A stretch of DNA of 64,000 nt from Rhipidocladum racemiflorum (lineage: Eukaryota; Streptophyta; Magnoliopsida; Poales; Poaceae), in NCBI GenBank assembly GCA_036346355.1, contig CM070591.1:17778001-17842000 (forward strand), read 5' to 3'. Below the pieces are notes generated by a model. It was not told where the DNA came from. It did no database searches and worked only from the letters and a program-made list of their open reading frames with translations. The translations under genes and the position numbers were made by a program. Positions 55,131 to 64,000 of this stretch are shown in pieces; the stretch's first letter is position 1, and each line of letters opens with the position of its first letter.

Positions 55131-56297
55131 AGCATCGAATACACCGTGAAGCGCTTCCCGGCTCGGGAATGGTAAGAACAGGAGCAGTCACTAACTTCTC
55201 CTTCATAGTGCGTAAACTGTGCTCACACTCACGTAGTCCACTTTGGAATTTCATCCCTTCGAAGTCACCGCGAAAGTGGCTTGGCAATGATAGAGAAATC
55301 CTGCACGAAACGCCGATAGTAGCCAGCCAACCCAAGGAAACTACGCACCTCTTTGACATTGGAAGGCCTCTTCCAATCCAAAACTGCTGAGACTTTGCTA
55401 GGATCTACGGATATACCCTCCGGATTGATGATGTGGCCAAGAAAACCCACTTCAAATCCGTAACTCGCACTTTTCAGCTTAGCAAAGAACTGATTTTCCC
55501 TCAAGGTGCTCAAAGACAAGCCTCGGATGTCGCTCATGCTCCTCTTCCGATTTAGAGTAAACTGTAATGTCATCGATGAACACTACCACAAACTCATCAA
55601 GATACTTGTGTAGCATACTGTTCATCGCCTCCATAAAGACAGCAGGAGCATTAGTTAGTCCAAAAGACATAATTTTAAATTCATAATGCCCATACCTAGT
55701 GGAGAAAGCAGTCTTCTCAATGTCCTGCTCCCTCACACGGATCTGATTGTACCTCGACTGGAGATCAATCTTGGAGAACACCTTTGCTCCCTTCAGTTGG
55801 TCAAACAGATCCTCGATGCGAGGCAAAGGATACTTGTTCTTGACTGTCACTTGATTAAGAGCACGATAATCAATGCACATACGCCAACTTCCATCCTTCT
55901 TCGAGACGAAGAGGACGGGTGCTCCCCATGGCGAAATGCTACGCCGAATGAAGCCCTTGGCCAACAGATCCTCCAACTACTTCTTCAACTCGTCTTGAAA
56001 AGGACGAGCCAAGCAGTATGGAGAGATAGAAATAGGTCGAGTGCCAGGAACAAGATCAATACGAAACTCCACATTCCTCACAGGAGGTAGACCAGGCAAC
56101 TCGTCAGGGAACACATCAACGAACTCCTTCACTACAGAAATCTCCTCAATGGGAACTGAGGAAGATGGTTTCTCAGACAAAGTCATGAGGAAACCCAATG
56201 ACCTCAAACGCCGACCGTAAAACAAACTAGTCAAAGCAAAGACGGAATCGAGGGTATACCACCCTCGAAGGTCAACTCTTCCCGGACGGGCCTGCAA
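55131..56297 (-). pseudogene. Gypsy-2 RT (minus copy)
   Basis: Minus-strand segments encode VVKEFVDVFPDELPGLPPVR, DLVPGTRPISISPYCLARPF, WRMCIDYRALNQVTVKNKY, the catalytic VVVFIDDITVYSKSEEEHE, and FLGLAGYYRRFVQDFS. An internal stop separates ELKK from EDLLAKGF (near 55977), and frameshifts occur near 55480-55570 and 55265. The RT catalytic dyad is present but the reading frame is broken. The plus copy at 60562 is close in sequence. Confidence 0.9.
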
Positions 56298-57976
56298 GGC
56301 AACCTGTCTTCCGAAACAACAGATCTTAGCACGGCATCGATGCAGCCACCCATGCCCAAAATGACATCAAAAGGAGCCAATGGATCACCATGAGATTGGC
56401 AAAGAAAACCTCATCATCAATGGCAATGGTGCAACCAGGGCAAACCAAAGAACTAGCAATCAACCCCAGGAGAATCGACTAACACGGACTCGTAAATCCG
56501 CTGAACTCCCAACTTAGCTCTACTAGCAAACTCCGACGACACAAAAGAATAGGATGCTCCGGAATCAAACAGAACAAAGGCATCAACGGAATCCACGAGC
56601 GAGTACCGAAACCACCTCTGGATGCCGGTGACTCGGCGGTCGGCAAAGCGTAAACTCCTGGTGGCGCCGGACGAAGGAGCCCCGACTCAGGTGATGCCCC
56701 ATCAAGGCTGGGGCGGAGGAGGCAATCGAGGAGGAGCAGACGGCTGCAGCACCAAGACGCTGGTGGCGCCACGCAAAGGGCGGCCGAGAAACAGGGGCAG
56801 CCATCATGTGCACCGATCCTCTGGAAGACGCCACCGAGTGGGAGGAGAAGGCACCGTCTCCCACTTGATGATGCTATCGGGATTCATCCGGCAGACTCGT
56901 CCCATGTGGCCGGGCTTGCCCACGATGGTTGCAACTCCGGTCCAACCACACTCAAGCACGGTGCTCACCACCGCACTTGAAACACTTCATGCCCTGCCCG
57001 GGCACAGACGAACACCGCTCGCGAAGAAGACGATCGGGCGGCCCCATTTTAGCCCCCCGAGGAGGAGCCTTGTCCCCTTGAACTTCTTGAAGGTGGGTCG
57101 AGAAGACCCACCTCCTCCACCAAAGGTCCTCTTCGGCCCCGCTGGGCCGCAGGAACCCTGAACCGCCGGGTTTTGCTTATCCCGGAGAGCTCCAACTCGA
57201 GCTCCATGCCCTTCACCGCTGCTCCACCACGGAGCGTAAGTCACGAGGACAGTCGCCCCATGACAACTCTGAACTCTTGGTTGAGGCCCCTACGGAACCT
57301 CCTCGCCTTCTCCCTCGTCAGTCAAGCCACGGCCAAGACGGGCACACCACGCTGTTGAACTCCACCTCATACTGCCACCGACCTCTTTCCTGGAAAGAGT
57401 CGCCGAGTATGCTCCATCCTCTCAAGGAAAGACTCGGTAGAACTTGGCTCGGAAGCGAGCCACAAAGTCCTCCTGTGTGATCGAACCAAGATCGTGGGTT
57501 CTAGCAGCCAGACCCTTCCCACCAGATATCGCCTTGGCCTTTCAAATTAAAGGCCACAAAGCGAGCCCTCCGACCGAGGTCAATTCTAGGACCTCAAACT
57601 GCCTTCGATGTACCGCAGCCAATCTGCGGATCGATTGGCGTGCCCGCTCAGTCAAAAATGTCAAGACGGAGGGTCATCCACTCTCGGAGACTCATCCTCG
57701 GCTCCGGCGCAGCGAGGGCAACAATCGGCCATCGAGGGGAGGCACCACAAAGGGGCTGCCCGCACCGCCGGGCGCAGCTCCTGAATCTCCATGCAGAGCC
57801 TCGAACTAAATCATCATTGGCGGCGGGCACCCCGCCGATCAGGTACCGGAAGCTCCTCTTGAGCTGGTCCACGAGCATTGAGCGAACGCTACCCTCAAGA
57901 ACAGACTCCTCAACTCCTGGGAGCCTCGCCCTGGCCTCCACGGCCTCGGCGTCCACGGCCTCTACCCTCGGCATGG
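56298..57976 (-). pseudogene. Gypsy-2 gag and protease (minus copy)
   Basis: The start Met is at about 57976. Relative to the plus copy one G is missing within the first codons, so MPRGRGRG becomes MPRVEAVDAEAVEARARLPG. Later pieces in different frames resemble MSLREWMTLRLDIFD, the zinc-knuckle region (near 56900-57000), ASSRGSVHMMAAPVSRPPFA, and protease traces near 56500-56600. Numerous single-base indels make this the most decayed part of the element. Confidence 0.85.
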
Positions 57977-58297
57977 TTGCTTCTGCATGCATAACCATCC
58001 AAACACAAAAACATAAACACAACATCACACAACCAAGAACATAGATCAAACATCATCATAGCATAGTCTTCATCACATAATTAAGCGCAATGCAATAATG
58101 AACCAAGACCCCATCCTCTTGTGCAACCAAGTGTGTCAAATTTTAGATTAGTTATACCACTTTTGCAAGTTTTAATGTTGCTATCCTATAACAAAGTTTT
58201 AGTTAGAACCTAAGCCATGTTTCTAAGTTATTCCACATCATATTTTAGTTGCAACTTAAGGTATAACACTCAAATACTTATTCCAAGGACCTACAAA
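57977..58297 (-). other. Gypsy-2 leader (minus copy)
   Basis: Noncoding stretch between the primer-binding site and the gag start, matching 50256-50507 in reverse complement. No gene seen. Confidence 0.75.
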
Positions 58298-58310
58298 CCG
58301 CTCGATACCA
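58298..58310 (-). other. Primer-binding site of gypsy-2 element
   Basis: TGGTATCGAGCGG on the minus strand, three bases from the 5' LTR. It resembles the initiator tRNA-Met site TGGTATCAGAGC with one base missing. Confidence 0.75.
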
Positions 58311-58313
58311 ATC

Positions 58314-60561
58314 AGTAACACCCCGGCATTTAATATGCCCGAATGCTACCAAACATAAGCTAAACAACATCCAAATATCATATTTAACATAAAATTCCAG
58401 CAAAGGCGCATAGGCTAAAAACCGAGATTTGCAGCACCTCCTTTGTTTTATCATGAATTTAAGGAGCAACAACGATATAGCATTATATGGCAATAAGGGA
58501 AACATCTAAAACAGCAATAAATAGAGTCTTAACGACAATAAAAGACTAACATTTAGCACTTAAAGTTCCAAGTGTCAAACGAACAATAAAACTCTCATTA
58601 ACCAAGCTAAGCCTTAATTTAATGACCATCACACGCAATTTATTATCAATCTAAAAGAATTGACTTGGGGAAACATTAAGGTGAAGCAACGTGTGGGCGT
58701 GTGTCTATTCCCTTTTCCCGCATGCCGTTCTCATGGTACCTAAAACAATAAGAAAAAAAACACAAGCGTGAGTTCGAAACTCAGCAAGCATATTGCAATG
58801 GACAACAAGAACAACAATATGGCAATAGCATCTCCCTTCATGTAAATCATCTTATTCATAAACACTTAACATTGTCATCATCAATATGTATGAGATGTAA
58901 TGCAATGCTCATGTCTCCTTGGAAACTCATACCGGTATGGTTGAGTACACACCCGTCGGTGTGCACCCTTTTCCCCCCTTCCATCCCGAAGATGGAGGGT
59001 GCCTACTCACCGCTTCCATTCACCACGTGGATGGAATCACGATGTAGGTCTTACTCAATGGTGTTCCGGACTAGTCATAACTTTCTCACCGACCTTGCCG
59101 GACTAGTTATGACTTTCTCACCGCCCTCGCCCTATCTCATGTCATGCATGCAACTATGCCAATTATCATATTTCACATGTACATAAACATATGGCATCTC
59201 ATCATGACAAATATTAACACATGGCATCGAATCATGAAAAATCATACCCAATATATCATTGGAAAACAGCAAGCATGGCAAGTGATCATAGCAAGTATTC
59301 AATCTTTCATCTAATCTCCACAAGCAACCTACAATTCCGCTATTCATTACAACACACTTGCCTCAACCGTGGGCGACGGAATTGTGGTAAGTAGAGGGCA
59401 CCCCCGGGGTCACACCACCTGCACAATGGCATCACATACTCTCAATAATGCCCACAAAACAGTACACAAATCCCCATCTCACCCGACATTGCCCGCTACT
59501 CGCAAAACCTAAAACAGAGGTTCTGTCCCGGCGGGACAGCAGCCTTGCAAAGGCTATAACTTGCGTTCTGGGACACCAAATCGATTAAACGAGTACACCA
59601 TCGCGAAGCTTAGGAAATTTCCTACCTTTTTCTAGTTATACGGAAAGACTGATTCGGACTCTAAAATTGTTTAATCTACAGATTACTACGATCTGTTCTA
59701 ATTGCGTCACAGATTTTAACACGCTCGGTAAAACGGCCATAACTTTCAAACGGCTGATCGGATTTTAAGGTACTTTATGTCCACAGAAAGATAATTAAAT
59801 TATCTACAACTTATTTTAAGTCCGTACGGACAGATTCAGATTCTAAATCAACGAAAACTCGAACCCTAGCCCGACTGCTCAATCTGCCCGAAAACAGAAA
59901 CGTGGCAACGTCTAGATCTAACCCAAAGAACTCCAACCCAGCACCACCAATTGATCTAAAAACTTCATAAACACCCTAAGAACAGTACCTAGATCAAACC
60001 CAAGGATCCACATGATCATACCTTTGCCCAACGAACGAATCTCCAATAGATCTCCTCGCGGATCGCTCCTCGCTCCACGCTCCTCGCTCCTCGCTCCAAC
60101 GGATGGATCCACAAGGTGCAGAGGTGTGGAGACCACCCTAGGGCAGCAAGGGGGTGGAGGAGAGGTGGTGGAGAGGTGGGGCAATGGAGGAGAGCAAGGG
60201 GGAGGCGCAAGGCTCAAAGGGAAGGGGCGGCTAGGGCTTGGCAAGTGGGGGGGAGGTGAGGGGGCGCACCAAGGCCTCAAGGGGCGCAAAGGCAGCAGGG
60301 TGGACACCCCAAAGGGGAAGGGAAACCCCTTTTACCAGCCCCCACACCCAATTCTAGTCCGTTACGGAGACCTAATCCATCCCACCAAAGCCCACCAAGG
60401 CCCAAAACTCCCCCGGGAAGGCCCAAAACTCAAACGGCCGAACGGCCCGGAAAAGCTATTAACCTCCATAACCTATAGTTTTAACCTTAATTCCACATTT
60501 CATACTGTTTTTAACCATATCAAGCACGTAAAATAAAGTTATGACACTCCGTGGTGTCACA
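58314..60561 (-). repeat. Gypsy-2 element 5' LTR
   Basis: Partner of 52262-54518. The inner edge reads GGTGTTACT on the minus strand instead of GGTGTTACA, a probable point change at the LTR end. Length 2248 bp. Confidence 0.92.
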
Positions 60562-61662
60562 GTTACCTTGCAAGCCCCGTCAGGGTTAGAGTTGACCTTT
60601 CAGGGTGGTTTACCTTCCAGTTCCGTCTTTGCTTTGGCTAGTCTGTTTTCTGGTCGCCGTTTGAGGCAGTTGGGTTTCCTCATGACCTTGTCTGAGAAGC
60701 CATCGTCTTCAGTTTCCATTGAGGAGATTCCTGTAGTGAAGGAGTTTGTTGATGTGTTCCCTGATGAGTTGCCTGGACTACCTCCCGTGAGGAATGTGGA
60801 GTTTCGTATTGATCTTGTTCCGGGCACTCGACCTATTTCCATCTCTCCATACCGCTTGGCTCATCCTTTCCAAGACGAGTTGAAGAAGCAGTTGGAGGAT
60901 TTGTTGGCCAAGGGCTTTATTCGGCGTAGCGTTTCGCCATGGGGAGCACCCGTCCTCTTCGTTTCGAAGAAGGATGGAAGTTGGCGTATGTGCATTGACT
61001 ATCGTGCTCTTAATCAAGTGACAGTCAAGAACAAGTATCCTTTGCCTCGCATTGAGGATCTGTTTAACCAACTGAAGGGAGCAAAGGTGTTCTCCAAGAT
61101 TGATCTTCAGTCGGGGTACAATCAGATCCGTGTGAGGGAGCAGGACATTGAGAAGACTGCTTTCTCCACTAGGTATGGGCATTATGAATTTAAAGTTATG
61201 TCTTTTGGACTAACTAATGCTCCTGCTGTCTTTATGGAGGCGATGAACAGTATGCTACACAAGTACCTTGATGAGTTTGTGGTAGTGTTCATGGATGACA
61301 TTCTGGTTTACTCTAAATCAGAAGAGGAGCATGAGCGGCATTTGAGGTTTATGCTGAGCACCTTGAGGGAGAATCAGTTCTTTGCTAAGCTGAAAAAGTG
61401 CGAGTTCTGGATTTCAGAAGTGGGTTTTCTTGGCCACATCATCAATCCAGAGGGCATATCTGTAGATCCTAGCAAAGTATCAGCAGTTTTGGATTGGAAG
61501 AAGCCTTCCAATGTGAAAGAAGTAAGAAGTTTCCTTGGGTTAGCTGGCTACTATCGGCGTTTTGTGCAGGATTTCTCTATCATTGCCAAGCCACTTTCGC
61601 AGCTGACTCAGAAGGGGATGAAATTCCAGTGGACTGCAAAGTGTGAGCACAGTTTCTGCACT
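60562..61662 (+). pseudogene. Gypsy-2 RT (plus copy)
   Basis: Continues the plus gag-protease after the inserted element. The frame encodes PVVKEFVDVFPDELPGLPPV, FVSKKDGSWRMCIDYRALNQ, FSKIDLQSGYNQIRVREQDI, the catalytic VVVFMDDILVYSKSEEE (Met where Ile is usual), and EVRSFLGLAGYYRRFVQDFS. After KCEHSF about 40 bases present in the minus copy (encoding LRTMKEKLVTAPVL) are deleted near 61655, shifting the frame before RNaseH. Confidence 0.92.
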
Positions 61663-63400
61663 TGTTCCCGAGCCGGGGAAGCGCTTCACTGTTTATTTTG
61701 ATGCTTCTCGTTTGGTACTTGGTTGTGTGCTCATGCAAGATGGCAAGGTGATTGCTTATGCATCGAGGCATCTGAAAAAGCATGAGCAGAACTATCCCAC
61801 GCATGATCTTGAGCTAGCCACTGTGGTGTTTGCATTGAAGATATGGAGGCATTACCTGTACGGCGAGTCTTGTGATATTTTCACTGACCACAAGAGCCTC
61901 AAGTACATCTTTACTCAGAAAGATTTGAACTTGAGGCAGAGGAGGTGGCTAGAATTGATAAAGGATTATGACCTCACTATCCAGTATCATCCGGGGAAGG
62001 CAAATGTGGTGGCCGACGCTCTCAGTCACAAGACAATGTCCCCTGTTGTTGATTGTCTTGTTGCTGATTTTGAGCGTTTGGGAGTCTCCTACTGTTTTGC
62101 GGGGACCGTGCAAGCTGAAACTCAATTGATTCTTGAGTCAGCGATTCCCGAGCGTGTGCGAGAGGCACAGCAGCATGATCGGTTGCTCCAGCAGGTGAGG
62201 AAACGCCTTGAGGATGGCAAGTCTGGAGACTTTACCGTTGATGGTGTGGGAGCTTTGAGGTTTCAGGGTCGTCTGTGCGTGCCTCAGAAATCCCAAGTGA
62301 AAGAGGATATTCTGAAAGAGGCTCATCGCACCCCGTACACGGTCCATCCTGGGGAGACCAAGATGTACAGAGATTTGAAAGAGAATTTCTGGTGGAAAAG
62401 GATGAGAGTGGATATTGCCAAGTATGTGGCGTCCTGTGGGATCTGTCAGAAGATCAAGGCTGAGCATAAACGTCCCGCTGGTCTGTTGCAGCCACTGGAG
62501 ATTCCTGTGTGGCCATGGGATGACATCTCCATGGATTTCGTGGTTGGCCTACCTCGTACTCCACGAGGGAAGGATGCTGTTTGGGTAGTGGTGGACCGTC
62601 TCAGCAAGTCCGCGCATTTCATTCCTATCCGCACTACCAATTCTGCGAGCGACTTGGCTCCCATCTATGTGCGAGAGATTGTGAGACTGCATGGTGTACC
62701 CAAGACCATTATTTCTGATTGGGATGCGAAGTTTGTCTCCAAGTTCTGGGAGAGTTTGCAGAGTGCTTTGGGTACGTAGCTTCGCCTTAGTACCGCTTTA
62801 CACCCGCAGACGGATGGGCAGTCTGAGCGTACCATCCAGACTTTGGAGGACATGCTCAGGGCCTATGTGATGGCTTGGAAAGGTAGCTGGGAAGATCATT
62901 TGCCCCTTGCAGAGTTTGCTTACAATAACAGCTATCATTCCAGCATCCGGGCTGCTCCTTATGAGGTACTGTATGGCCGGAAGTGCAGATCACCACTTTG
63001 TTGGGATGCCGTGGGCGAGAGAGCAGTTCTTGGACCGGATTGGGTTCAGCAGACTATTGATCGCGTGGCGGAGGTACGGCAGAACCTTCTCGCAGCGCAG
63101 AGCAGGCAGAAAAGCTATGCTGATGTGAGGCGGCGAGATTTGGATTTTGAGGTGGGTGATAGCGTACTCTTGCGAGTATCTCCCACCAAGGGTGTGGTGC
63201 GTTTTGGCACCAAAGGAAAGCTCAGTCCGAGGTTTGTTGGGACATTTGCTATCATCGCCCGAGTTGGTAGGCTGGCCTATCGTCTGGAGCTACCGGAATC
63301 CATGCAAGGTGTGCATAATGTGTTCCATGTCTCGATGTTTAGGAAATACTTGCATGATCCGGAGTTGGTGGTTCCGTTGGAACCATTAGTGCTTGAGTAG
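61663..63400 (+). pseudogene. Gypsy-2 RNaseH and integrase (plus copy)
   Basis: RNaseH: VYFDASRLVLGCVLMQDGKV, TDHKSLKYIFTQ, ADALSHKTM. Integrase: zinc finger with EAHRTPYTVHPG and CGICQKIKAEH, catalytic D in SMDFVVGLP, D in IISDWDAKF and E in GQSERTIQTLEDM. A stop at 62777-62779 follows ALGT, and the frame continues unchanged with LRLSTALHPQTDG, so this is a single nonsense change. The GPY/F-like region KGKLSPRFVGTFAIIARVGR and YRLELPESMQGVHNVFHVSM follow. A TAG at 63398-63400 comes after PLEPLVLE. Confidence 0.92.
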
Positions 63401-63574
63401 GACCTCACCTTCGAGTCCCGCCCTGTGGAAATTCTGGGGACTTCGGAGCGAGTGATGAAGAACCGGACGCTCAAGTCTGTTAAAGTATTGTGGTCACATC
63501 AGACCGAGAGAGAAGCGACTTGGGAGCTGGAGTCTCACATGCGCGAGAAGTATCCCGAGCTTTTCGCCTCAGGT
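63401..63574 (+). pseudogene. Gypsy-2 polyprotein tail
   Basis: In the same frame after TAG the sequence encodes DLTFESRPVEILGTSERVMK, KSVKVLWSHQTEREATWELE and SHMREKYPELFAS, the conserved C-terminal tail of chromovirus-type polyproteins. The normal end SGM-stop and polypurine tract are replaced by LTR sequence through the shared string CAGGT (63570-63574). Confidence 0.85.
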
Positions 63575-64000
63575 GGTGCGACCCCGGGAGAGCCCTCTAC
63601 TTCCCGCCAATCCGTTGCCCGTGGTTGAGACAAGTGTGTTGTGATGGATAGCGATTTGTAGGTTGCTTGTTGAGAATAGATGGAATTGACTACATGATAT
63701 ATGATCACTTGCCATGCTTTTATGATTGCCAATGATATGATGAGCATGTTTATTATGTTATGATGCCATGTGTTAATATGTGAGTTAAATATGATGTTGG
63801 CATAATTGCATACATGACATGTTACATGGCCCGGGCGGTGAGAAAGTCATAACTAATCCGGGAAGGTCGGTGAGAAAGATATGACTAATCCAGAGAGCCA
63901 ATGAGTAAGTCCTACATCGTGATTCCATTCACCGCGATGAACGGAAGCGAGGAGTAGGCACCCTCCATCTTTGGGATGGAAGGGGGGAGAGGGTGCACAC
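63575..64000 (+). mobile_element. Gypsy-2 LTR fragment at right edge
   Basis: From GGTGCGACCCCGGGAG onward it follows S1 (1880-2303), including the duplicated GGTGAGAAAG block and the first hairpin, and runs off the window. The U3 half of the LTR (about 1.1 kb in S1) is missing. Confidence 0.92.

Larger units (their letters stand above)
52262..60561 (-). mobile_element. Full-length gypsy-2 element lacking integrase
   Basis: An 8300-bp element with LTRs at 52262-54518 and 58314-60561, polypurine tract at 54519-54535, primer-binding site at 58298-58310 and target duplication GTTAC (52257-52261 and 60562-60566). Its minus-strand internal region (about 3.8 kb) contains frameshifted gag-protease, RT and RNaseH. 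The reading then passes directly from the RNaseH-integrase linker to the last about 20 codons of the polyprotein, so the integrase is missing. It is inserted, in opposite orientation, into a relative of itself between protease and RT. Confidence 0.95.

Overview
The window looks like repeat-rich nuclear DNA of a flowering plant, most likely a grass. It consists almost entirely of nested, mutually truncating LTR retrotransposons, plus one end of a CACTA-type DNA transposon and two 5S-rRNA-like fragments. I found no convincing host protein-coding gene, tRNA gene, CRISPR array or bacterial feature. The grass assignment is inference from the element types: Sirevirus-type copia, Ty3/gypsy elements with primer sites resembling initiator-tRNA-Met sites, and CACTA subterminal repeats.

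Four sequence families make up most of the window. (1) Sirevirus-A, a Ty1/copia element with LTRs running TGTGAAATC...GATCCTACA. It is present as a complete but internally deleted copy on the minus strand (4671-12548, target duplication CATGT) and as a plus-strand tandem complex (25096-40686). (2) Sirevirus-B, a related copia element represented by an LTR and broken gag (about 22990-25095). It is fused to Sirevirus-A pol. (3) Gypsy-1, with LTRs starting TGTAACATCCC or TGTAGCATCCC. It is present as a gutted minus copy (3180-15384), a plus LTR (15385 onward), a plus copy with gag-PR-RT-RH-IN (40829-48000) and an LTR fragment (49061-50255). (4) Gypsy-2, with LTRs running TGTGACACY...GGTGTTACA, about 2.2-2.4 kb long. 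It is present as five solo LTRs, one integrase-less full-length element, one broken plus-strand host copy and LTR fragments.

Layout: 1-3179 holds a 99-bp tandem repeat, a pair of 5S-like pseudogenes and a CACTA terminus split by a gypsy-2 solo LTR. 3180-15384 is a minus-strand gypsy-1 element whose LTR is split by Sirevirus-A1. 15385-22990 is a plus-oriented gypsy-1-type LTR holding a solo LTR that itself holds another solo LTR, followed by a diverged LTR. 22990-40686 is the Sirevirus B/A complex, with two gypsy-2 solo LTRs inside one pol gene. 40688-48000 is a gypsy-1 copy beginning with an inverted piece of gag. 48000-64000 is a gypsy-2 copy carrying a foreign LTR/leader junction and interrupted by the 8.3-kb opposite-strand gypsy-2 element (52262-60561, target duplication GTTAC).

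Seven insertions have exact 5-bp target-site duplications that I read directly: GCAGT, CATGT, ATTAG, GTGGG, GAATG, CACCT and GTTAC. They fix element boundaries to the base and give a relative order of events. Coding regions carry nonsense mutations, frameshifts and domain losses. The best preserved is the Sirevirus-A2 integrase-RT-RNaseH frame, which appears broken only by a solo LTR. The most unusual signals are an in-frame UAG between gag and pol shared by both Sirevirus-A copies, an LTR hairpin pair conserved with compensatory changes in a diverged LTR, a relocated U3 terminus shared by three solo LTRs, and the flanked insertion of an element lacking integrase.
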